Positions 1 through 4,487 of a DNA stretch of 5,985 nucleotides are shown here, piece by piece (the first letter of the stretch is position 1; each line of letters begins with the position of its first letter). Under the pieces are notes generated by a model. It did no database searches, had not been told where the DNA came from, and saw nothing but the letters and a program-made list of their open reading frames with translations. Location: positions 1-5,985 of the forward strand of contig PKUI01000046.1 of the NCBI GenBank assembly GCA_002869605.1, in the 5' to 3' direction. The stretch is from Desulfuromonas sp. GTDB lineage: Bacteria > Desulfobacterota > Desulfuromonadia > Desulfuromonadales > SZUA-401. A program made the position numbers and the translations under genes.

Positions 1-554
1 CGTCCCAATGTGGCGCCGGTGACGTTTGGCCCTCCGCGCAGAAAGGAGACCAGGAACTCGCCGACGACCGGGATAGAGCCCGGGGCATCGGTGGCGATGG
101 TGGTGGCCCAGTAGGAGAGCTGGCTCCAGGGGAGCAGGTAGCCGGTCAGGCAGAGCCCCAGACTGATGTTGAAGATGATGAATCCCGACAGCCAGGTCAA
201 TTCGCGGGGACGCTTGTAGCTCCCCATGAACAGCACCGAGAGCATGTGTAACAGCAGCAGGATGATGATCACGTTGGAGCCGATGGCGTGCAGGTTGCGG
301 ATCAGCCAGCCATAGGGGACCTGGTTGGTGATCTGCTGGACGCTGGCGAAGGCCTTGTCGGCATCCGGGATGTAGTAGATCAGCAACAGGATGCCGGTGA
401 CGATCTGTAGGCCGAACAGGGCCAGCAGGGTGGCGCCGAGGGCGTACCAGGCGTTGACGTTGCGTGGCAGCAGGTAGCCGGAAAGGTTCTGTTCGAGCAG
501 GTCCTTGACGCCGAGGCGCACTTCGATAAAGGTGACCAACTGTTTAATATTCAT
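1..554 (-). CDS. Cytochrome b (b6-type N-terminal part), quinol:cytochrome c oxidoreductase subunit, partial
   Basis: Membrane cytochrome b that carries two b hemes and forms the quinol oxidation and reduction sites of a bc1/b6f-type complex. The first 184 residues are visible and the gene runs off the left edge, so the C-terminal side is missing. Seen: a first hydrophobic helix at about residues 35-61; the motif YGWLIRNLHA with His89; His103 fourteen residues later, the spacing of the first pair of b-heme ligands; the motif KRPRELTW at 114-121; and a GYLLPW segment at 138-143 near the quinol oxidation site. The second histidine pair would lie just beyond the edge. The sequence resembles cytochrome b6 more than mitochondrial cytochrome b. 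The residue matching Cys35 of chloroplast b6, which anchors heme ci, is Ala38. The ATG at 554 follows AGGAGGT at 561-567, which overlaps the stop of the upstream Rieske gene, so the two are probably co-translated. Whether the full protein is a split b6 or a fused cytochrome b cannot be seen. Confidence 0.93.
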   Translation of the reverse strand, partial: MNIKQLVTFIEVRLGVKDLLEQNLSGYLLPRNVNAWYALGATLLALFGLQIVTGILLLIYYIPDADKAFASVQQITNQVPYGWLIRNLHAIGSNVIIILLLLHMLSVLFMGSYKRPRELTWLSGFIIFNISLGLCLTGYLLPWSQLSYWATTIATDAPGSIPVVGEFLVSFLRGGPNVTGATLG

Positions 555-560
555 CTCGTC

Positions 561-567
561 ACCTCCT
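561..567 (-). promoter_or_regulatory. Ribosome binding site of cytochrome b, overlapping the Rieske stop codon
   Basis: On the minus strand the sequence reads TAGGAGGTGACGAGATG. The TAG stop of the Rieske gene (566-568) lies partly inside the AGGAGGT Shine-Dalgarno sequence, six bases before the cytochrome b ATG. This arrangement fixes the start and suggests translational coupling, which would help make the two subunits in matched amounts. Confidence 0.85.
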
Positions 568-997
568 AGCCGACGACCAGCAGATCGCCGTCGAGAGTGA
601 CCGGCAACGCTTCGAGGGGGGAGGGCGGCGGTCCGCCGAGGACTTCGCCCTGCGGAGAGAAGCGCCCGCCATGACAGGGGCAGACAAACTCGCCCTTGTC
701 GGCCTGCCACTTGACGATGCAGCCGAGGTGGGTGCAGACCGCTGACAGGGCGACGAACGCCCCTGGAGAGGTTTGCAGAACCACGGCCGGACGTCCCTGG
801 TAGGTAATGAAGGTCGCCGCGTCGTAGAGCAGTTCTTCACGCTTGAGGGTGACGGTCTGGTTTTCCTTAGCGCCACTTCCCGGGCGCAGAAACCGCCAGA
901 TCGGGTAGCTGGCGACGCCAGCGAGAATGGTGCCGAGCGCTCCCAAGATTAGCGTCAGGAACGTGCGGCGGGAAGGGGCCGGCTGGCTGGAGTTCAT
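566..997 (-). CDS. Rieske [2Fe-2S] iron-sulfur protein of a cytochrome bc-type complex
   Basis: Takes electrons from quinol at the cytochrome b subunit and hands them to a c-type cytochrome on the outer face of the cytoplasmic membrane. The 143-residue protein has a twin-arginine motif, SRRTFL, at residues 9-14, followed by a hydrophobic segment to about residue 37; this looks like a Tat-dependent signal anchor. The cluster-binding boxes are CTHLGC (88-93) and CPCHGG (106-111). Cys88, His90, Cys106 and His109 are the expected [2Fe-2S] ligands, and Cys93 and Cys108 the expected disulfide pair that marks high-potential Rieske proteins. A GGPPPSPLEALPV stretch at 121-133 matches the usual proline loop. 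The ATG at 997 is preceded by AGGAGG at 1005-1010. The gene lies 11 bases upstream of cytochrome b, which supports a respiratory complex rather than a Rieske dioxygenase. The protein is short, as is common for bacterial b6f-like Rieske proteins. Confidence 0.96.
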   Translation of the reverse strand: MNSSQPAPSRRTFLTLILGALGTILAGVASYPIWRFLRPGSGAKENQTVTLKREELLYDAATFITYQGRPAVVLQTSPGAFVALSAVCTHLGCIVKWQADKGEFVCPCHGGRFSPQGEVLGGPPPSPLEALPVTLDGDLLVVG

Positions 998-1040
998 GCC
1001 AATTCCTCCTGTGGGTTCAGAGTCGTGAAAAGACTGAGTA

Positions 1041-1068
1041 AGTATAGTTTGGCGCGTCGAGCTTGCAA
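1041..1068 (-). promoter_or_regulatory. Candidate sigma-70 promoter for the Rieske-cytochrome b pair
   Basis: On the minus strand, TTGCAA (1063-1068) and TATACT (1041-1046) are separated by 16 bases. The -10 box lies about 43 bases before the Rieske ATG. The promoter sits in the 73-base gap after the DUF1573 gene, so the pair may be transcribed separately from that gene. I saw no hairpin terminator in the gap, so readthrough from DUF1573 is also possible. Confidence 0.55.
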
Positions 1069-1070
1069 CT

Positions 1071-1760
1071 TCAGGGGCTGACGTTGATCAGGTAGAAGAC
1101 CGGGATTCGGAGTTCGGGGACCAGCGGGCTGTCGGTGCTCAGGATGACGTAACTGTTTATTTTGCGCTTCTTGCTTCCGGGCGCAAGCGTCACCGCCAAC
1201 TCCCCCTTGCCACCGGGGGGGAGGGTTGTCCTGTCGAGTTTGGTCTGGATCAACGGGTTGGAGACCTTGATGTCGGTAATGTTGAGTGGTGACTCCCCCT
1301 GGTTGGTTAGCTCAAGTGTTCTGGTATGTGGTTCGCTTGGAGAGAGTGGGCCGGCGGAGACACGATGTGGCTCGCTCACAAACAGCTCTTTGACGCTGGC
1401 GCTCAGGCCGAACACGAAGGTTTGTTGCTTGGGGTCGTTACTGTAGAGGTAGACCTTTTTCGTGATGTCCCCGCGAAAACGATGAGAGTCGAAGGTAGTA
1501 CGGATTTCTCCCGTTTCCCCTGGCAGCAGAGTCTTTTTCGAGACGATGGCCGCCGTACAGCCGCACGATGAGCGGACTTTTTCGATAATCAGAGGGGCAT
1601 CACCGGCATTGCTGAACGTGAACACGTGGGTCACCTTCTCCCCCTGGTAGATTTCGCCGAAAGCGAAACTTCTCTCCGGAGCGGTGACTTTTGGGGCGGC
1701 GAGAGCAGGGAGGGCGATCAGTAGCATCAAGGTAGCTGTGAACAGCGATTTTAGGCTCAT
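1071..1760 (-). CDS. Secreted DUF1573 protein with two Ig-like domains
   Basis: Function unknown. The 229-residue protein starts with a clear Sec signal peptide: a lysine near the N terminus, a hydrophobic core at about residues 6-20 and a likely cut after the ALA at residues 20-22. The first domain (about 25-120) has the DUF1573 pattern: FAFGEIYQGEKVTHVFTF, then SSCGCTAA with the invariant-looking SCGCT at 65-69, then LLPGETGEI and a SNDP turn at 107-110. The second domain (about 124-229) repeats the same beta-sandwich layout (LELTNQGESPLNI, LPPGGKGEL, STDSP) but has no CGC motif. Such domains are related to the ASH/HYDIN immunoglobulin-like fold and are thought to bind other proteins. The product should be periplasmic or outside the cell. 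The ATG is preceded by GGAG about 11 bases upstream. It is encoded on the same strand just before the Rieske gene; a link to respiration is inferred only from position. Confidence 0.9.
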   Translation of the reverse strand: MSLKSLFTATLMLLIALPALAAPKVTAPERSFAFGEIYQGEKVTHVFTFSNAGDAPLIIEKVRSSCGCTAAIVSKKTLLPGETGEIRTTFDSHRFRGDITKKVYLYSNDPKQQTFVFGLSASVKELFVSEPHRVSAGPLSPSEPHTRTLELTNQGESPLNITDIKVSNPLIQTKLDRTTLPPGGKGELAVTLAPGSKKRKINSYVILSTDSPLVPELRIPVFYLINVSP

Positions 1761-1860
1761 GCGGGAGGCTCCAGTTACAGTAATTTTGAGCTGTCCATAC
1801 TAACATAAATTGCGCGGTGCGGGCGAGGGAGTTGAAAGGTCTGGATATTTATGGGAAAGA

Positions 1861-1889
1861 TTGACACAAGTGCTCAAAGTTGCTATAAA
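1861..1889 (+). promoter_or_regulatory. Strong sigma-70 promoter for hpt
   Basis: A consensus TTGACA (1861-1866) is followed after exactly 17 bases by TATAAA (1884-1889). Transcription should start near 1896, giving a leader of about 30 bases. The promoter lies in the 167-base divergent gap between hpt and the DUF1573 gene. I could not find an equally good promoter facing the DUF1573 gene in this gap. Confidence 0.8.
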
Positions 1890-1891
1890 AT

Positions 1892-1907
1892 TTCCTTTTA
1901 AAAGGAA
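1892..1907. repeat. Perfect 16-bp palindrome at the hpt transcription start
   Basis: TTCCTTTTAAAAGGAA reads the same on both strands. It begins two bases after the -10 box and covers the predicted transcription start, and its right half supplies the AAGGAA of the only Shine-Dalgarno-like sequence upstream of hpt. It could be an operator for a dimeric repressor. A regulatory mRNA hairpin is less likely, because transcription starting near 1896 would drop part of the left arm. Confidence 0.6.
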
Positions 1908-1927
1908 GGGGCTCTGATAGCATCGAT

Positions 1928-2458
1928 ATGGCTGATTTAGATTTAAGACTTCTTTATTCCCGCGAGCAAATTGCCCAAGAGGTTAAACGTGTCGGTGCCG
2001 AGATAAGCCGCGATTTTGACGGCGAAGAGGTGATTCTGGTGGTGGTGCTCAAGGGAGCGCTGCTGTTCGCCTCGGATTTGATGCGCGAGCTCGATCTCGA
2101 TGCGCGCATCGATTTCATACGTTTGGCCAGCTACGGCTCAGATACGGTCAGCTCAGGCGTTGTCGAGTTGCGACGTAACCTCGAGTTCTCCTTGCGTGAT
2201 CGGCATGTGATCATCGTTGAGGATATCGTTGATAGCGGCAATACGCTCGAGTTTCTCTATCATCGACTGATGCAGCAAGAGCCGCGCACTCTGAAGATCT
2301 GTACCCTGATCGACAAGCGGGCGCGGCGCGAGGTGGAGATCGAGCCCGATTATGCAGGTCTGGTCATGGACGATGGTTTTATTGTCGGTTACGGCCTGGA
2401 TTATGATGAGAAGTATCGCAACCTGCCCGAGATTTACATTGCGGACGGCAATGCCTAG
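1928..2458 (+). CDS. hpt: Hypoxanthine (guanine) phosphoribosyltransferase
   Basis: Cytoplasmic purine salvage enzyme that joins hypoxanthine or guanine to PRPP, giving IMP or GMP and pyrophosphate. At 176 residues it has the usual bacterial length. Seen motifs: LKG at 41-43, the pyrophosphate-binding loop; SYGSDTVSSG at 68-77, the mobile active-site loop; the PRPP-binding signature VIIVEDIVDSGNTL at 94-107, with Glu98-Asp99 and the likely catalytic base Asp102; and LIDK ending at Lys130, the purine-contacting lysine. The C-terminal FIVGYGLDYDEKYRNLPEI at 151-169 is typical of HPRT. The ATG at 1928 is the only start in a good position, but its Shine-Dalgarno-like AAGGAAGGGG (1902-1911) is unusually far away, about 16 bases. 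The gene is probably co-transcribed with the zinc-ribbon gene 20 bases downstream. Xanthine phosphoribosyltransferase activity cannot be fully excluded, but the motifs fit HPRT better. Confidence 0.95.
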   Translation: MADLDLRLLYSREQIAQEVKRVGAEISRDFDGEEVILVVVLKGALLFASDLMRELDLDARIDFIRLASYGSDTVSSGVVELRRNLEFSLRDRHVIIVEDIVDSGNTLEFLYHRLMQQEPRTLKICTLIDKRARREVEIEPDYAGLVMDDGFIVGYGLDYDEKYRNLPEIYIADGNA

Positions 2459-2478
2459 ACTCTCCCGGAGGGGCTTTC

Positions 2479-3966
2479 ATGGTTATACAGTGTGAAAAAT
2501 GTGACACCCGTTTTCGTCTTCCCGACGATCGTCTTAAGCCCGAGGGGGTCAAGGTAAGGTGTTCGCACTGCAAGGAAGTGTTCACGGTTTACCCCCCCTC
2601 CGAAGAGGCTGTTGAAGAGTCGCCTGCGGAGGCTCCTGCGCCTACTCCGGCACCGACGCCGGAGCCGGAACCGGAACCGGAACCGGAACCGGAACCGGAA
2701 CCGGAACCGGAACCGGAACCATCTGCGGATGCTGGTGGAGACGAGCTCGATTTTGACTCGGCGTTTTCCGATGAAGAGACCTCTGGTGCGGACGATTTTT
2801 CCACGGAGGGTGATTTAGATCTTCCCGATGGGGACGGAGAGGCCGCAGCAGGTGCTGAGGATGACTTCGGTTTTGACTTTAGTGATGGCGACACCCAGGA
2901 CGCGGGTCAGTCGCCGAACGAATTTGCCTTTGACGAGGGGGCCTGGGAGGAAGAGTCTGCTGAGGGAGAGGCCTCTTCCGAAGAGGCCGGGCCGAGCGAA
3001 TTCTCCTTTGATGACAGCACTTGGGATGAGGAGAAGGGGGAGGCGGATAACGCAGGGTCGGATGCCGCAGAGCCGGCCACCGAAGGTGGTGACGAAATTG
3101 GCGGCGGAACCAACGATGAATTCTCCTTCGATGAAGAGGATTGGAGTGACACGCCAGAGCCCGCCGAGAGCTCGGATGACGGTGTTGGGGGGTTCGATTC
3201 CGACTTCGGGATCGAAGATAACTCGGCCTTCGATACGCCAGAGCCTGCGCCCGAAGCGGCGCCCGGGCCGAGCGGTGAGGGAGGGGACTTCACATTTACC
3301 GAAATCTCCAGTCAGTCTGAGGGGATGGACGATGGCAGCATAACCGAGGGCTTTGCCGAAGATGGCGGCTTCGATATGGATGACGATTTGGCATCCTCGG
3401 TCCCGGAGCCGCCGGTCAAGCGGCACAAAAAGTCATCGTCGGCCATGCTGCCGCTGCTGTTGGTCGTTTTCCTGTTGTTGGCGGGGGCGGCCGGTTTCTT
3501 CCTTTGGCAGCAGGGGCAGTTGTCGTTTGTGGACGAACTGATCAATCAGATCAAGGGGGCCACGACTATCCCTGAAGCCAGCCGTATCGAGATCAAGGGG
3601 CTCGATCACGACTTCGTGGAAAACAAAGAAGTTGGTTCTCTGTTCCTGATTCGCGGGAAGGCGGTCAACCATTTTTCCGAAAAACGTTCTTCACTGCAGG
3701 TTCGCGGGCAATTGTTCGATGGCAAGGGGCGTTCATTGGCCAGTCAGGTGGTTTATTGTGGCAACCCGTTGACCAATAATGAATTGGCGCAGATGAGTTA
3801 TGCGCAGATTGCAGAAGCCATGGAGAATCAATTTGGCGAGGCGCTCTCCAACTTCGAAGTGCCACCCGGCAAGGCACTCCCCTTCGTGATTGTTTTTCGC
3901 GGGGTTCCCGAAAAGCTGGTCGAATACGGTGTCGATGTTGTCGGTTCGCAGCCGATTGCACAGTAA
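2479..3966 (+). CDS. Zinc-ribbon (MJ0042-type) single-pass membrane protein with acidic linker and DUF3426-like domain
   Basis: Function unknown. Residues 1-38 form an MJ0042-type zinc ribbon, with Cys5/Cys8 and Cys28/Cys31 as two CxxC pairs. Residues 53-81 are rich in proline and include ten PE dipeptides in a row (61-80). Residues 82-311 are a long acidic, low-complexity linker containing repeated aromatic motifs of the EFSFD...W type. A basic patch (KRHKK, 314-318) precedes one membrane helix at about 323-343. The last 150 residues resemble DUF3426: IRGKAVNHFSEKRSSLQV, CGNPLTNNEL and PFVIVFRGVPEKL. The basic patch predicts a cytoplasmic zinc ribbon and linker and a periplasmic C-terminal domain. 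The start follows GGAGGGG at 2467-2473. It shares the hpt promoter and ends before the terminator at 3985. Proteins with an N-terminal zinc ribbon and a long linker, such as myxobacterial GltJ/AgmX, can anchor cytoplasmic partners at the membrane; a similar scaffold role here is inference only. Confidence 0.85.
   Translation: MVIQCEKCDTRFRLPDDRLKPEGVKVRCSHCKEVFTVYPPSEEAVEESPAEAPAPTPAPTPEPEPEPEPEPEPEPEPEPEPSADAGGDELDFDSAFSDEETSGADDFSTEGDLDLPDGDGEAAAGAEDDFGFDFSDGDTQDAGQSPNEFAFDEGAWEEESAEGEASSEEAGPSEFSFDDSTWDEEKGEADNAGSDAAEPATEGGDEIGGGTNDEFSFDEEDWSDTPEPAESSDDGVGGFDSDFGIEDNSAFDTPEPAPEAAPGPSGEGGDFTFTEISSQSEGMDDGSITEGFAEDGGFDMDDDLASSVPEPPVKRHKKSSSAMLPLLLVVFLLLAGAAGFFLWQQGQLSFVDELINQIKGATTIPEASRIEIKGLDHDFVENKEVGSLFLIRGKAVNHFSEKRSSLQVRGQLFDGKGRSLASQVVYCGNPLTNNELAQMSYAQIAEAMENQFGEALSNFEVPPGKALPFVIVFRGVPEKLVEYGVDVVGSQPIAQ
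2659..2718 (+). repeat. Hexanucleotide tandem repeat encoding (Pro-Glu)10
   Basis: One CCGGAG unit (2659-2664) is followed by nine identical CCGGAA units (2665-2718) inside the zinc-ribbon gene. The six-base unit keeps the frame, so changes in copy number would alter linker length without breaking the gene. The uniform codon use points to recent expansion by slippage rather than selection on the protein alone. Confidence 0.95.
2917..3153 (+). repeat. Three spaced copies of an EF(A/S)FD-x3-W acidic motif in the linker
   Basis: Within the zinc-ribbon protein, residues 147-159 (NEFAFDEGAWEEE), 173-185 (SEFSFDDSTWDEE) and 213-225 (DEFSFDEEDWSDT) are clearly related. Each has Phe-x-Phe-Asp and then Trp four residues after the Asp (Trp156, Trp182, Trp222). 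Weaker relatives occur around residues 89-94 (LDFDSA), 129-134 (FGFDFS) and 269-273 (DFTFT). The rest of the linker is mostly Asp, Glu, Gly and Ser, so these motifs look like repeated short binding sites in a disordered region. Confidence 0.75.
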
Positions 3967-3984
3967 CTGTCTGCCGATGTGAAT

Positions 3985-4018
3985 AAAAAAGGGCGGTCCG
4001 TAAGGGCCGCCCTTTTTT
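3985..4018. terminator. Intrinsic terminator after the hpt/zinc-ribbon unit, possibly bidirectional
   Basis: Six A's, then GGGCGGTCC, loop GTAA, GGGCCGCCC and six T's. The stem has nine pairs, one of them a G-U wobble on the plus strand. The flanking A and T tracts mean it can also end transcripts of the converging ferredoxin gene, whose stop codon is about 20 bases away; on that strand the stem has one C-A mismatch. Confidence 0.9.
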
Positions 4019-4038
4019 GGTTGGTGGAGTGATGTGGG

Positions 4039-4209
4039 TCAGGGAGCGTCGATAGCGTCGACCGGGCATGTGTCGACACAGGCGCCACAGTCGGTGCAGG
4101 TGGCAGGGTCGATTACGCGCACATCCCCCTGTTCGCTGATGGCGTCGACCGGGCAGACCGGTTCGCAGGCGCCGCAATTGATGCATTCGTCATTGATAGT
4201 GTGAGCCAC
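4039..4209 (-). CDS. 2[4Fe-4S] ferredoxin, 56 residues, GTG start
   Basis: Small cytoplasmic electron carrier of the bacterial (clostridial) type. Translation from GTG at 4209 gives [20 protein letters not shown] at the start and CPVDAIDAP at the end. Two ligand sets are present: Cys9, Cys12, Cys15, Cys19 and Cys38, Cys41, Cys44, Cys48, each in the CxxCxxCxxxCP pattern. By family rules each cluster takes three cysteines from one motif and the last from the other. The two halves are an internal duplication, both ending in CPVDAI. GTG is chosen as start because AGGAAGGAG lies at 4219-4227, nine bases upstream, and the family usually begins MAH. It has its own promoter (4263-4291) and converges on the terminator at 3985-4018. 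With no redox enzyme beside it, the partner is unknown; candidates known for this family include 2-oxoacid:ferredoxin oxidoreductases. Confidence 0.95.
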   Translation of the reverse strand: MAHTINDECINCGACEPVCPVDAISEQGDVRVIDPATCTDCGACVDTCPVDAIDAP

Positions 4210-4262
4210 GTCTCGATTCTCCTTCCTCTGTTGAATGGAATGATGGTGTATACGTTGAGGTC

Positions 4263-4291
4263 ATTGTAGCCGAGCTTTTTTTTTCTGTCCA
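4263..4291 (-). promoter_or_regulatory. Sigma-70 promoter for the ferredoxin gene
   Basis: On the minus strand TGGACA (4286-4291) and TACAAT (4263-4268) are separated by exactly 17 bases; each box differs from consensus at one position. The spacer contains a run of nine A's. The -10 box lies about 53 bases before the GTG start. Confidence 0.75.
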
Positions 4292-4401
4292 GCGCTCAGC
4301 TTCCCCCGTTTCGTGCCAATAAAATCCTTGCAAAATAAGGCACTATACGATACCCTCTAAAACCTTTTTGTAGTAACATTTATGCATATTTGTGGGCTTT
4401 T

Positions 4402-4429
4402 TTGATAAAAAATTTAGTCGAATTAAAAC
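4402..4429 (+). promoter_or_regulatory. Tentative promoter for ackA
   Basis: TTGATA (4402-4407) and TAAAAC (4424-4429) are 16 bases apart in a very AT-rich stretch (about 4360-4445) upstream of ackA. The -10 box is a weak match and other placements are possible. The rest of the 278-base divergent gap between ferredoxin and ackA shows no gene. Confidence 0.3.
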
Positions 4430-4433
4430 GGTT

Positions 4434-4467
4434 TTTTGCAAACTAAAGTATGTGCCTGTTTGCGAAA
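4434..4467. repeat. Inverted repeat just upstream of ackA
   Basis: TTTTGCAAAC (4434-4443) and GTTTGCGAAA (4458-4467) are inverted copies of ten bases with one G-T pair, separated by 14 bases. The repeat ends six bases before the ackA ribosome binding site AAGGAG (4473-4478). It may be a two-half-site operator or a leader hairpin. Confidence 0.6.
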
Positions 4468-4487
4468 TTATGAAGGAGACTTGATTT

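Noticed and set aside
2659..2718. Possible CRISPR or non-coding satellite
   Set aside because: It is an in-frame six-base tandem repeat without spacers inside a coding gene.
2815..3426. 203-codon minus-strand frame and several other frames across the acidic linker
   Set aside because: They mirror the low-complexity GA-rich linker (Ser-rich or Arg-rich translations) and have no family features.
3665..4186. 173-codon minus-strand frame
   Set aside because: It reads the ferredoxin gene in the wrong frame and continues through the terminator into the antisense of the zinc-ribbon gene.
4299..4318. Possible sigma-54 promoter (minus-strand TGGCACG at 4312-4318)
   Set aside because: The -24 element is perfect but the -12 position reads GGGG instead of TTGC, while a good sigma-70 promoter lies closer to the ferredoxin gene.
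4300..4487. Riboswitch upstream of ackA
   Set aside because: Apart from the single inverted repeat I see no conserved riboswitch core, and the AT-rich stretch fits a promoter region better.
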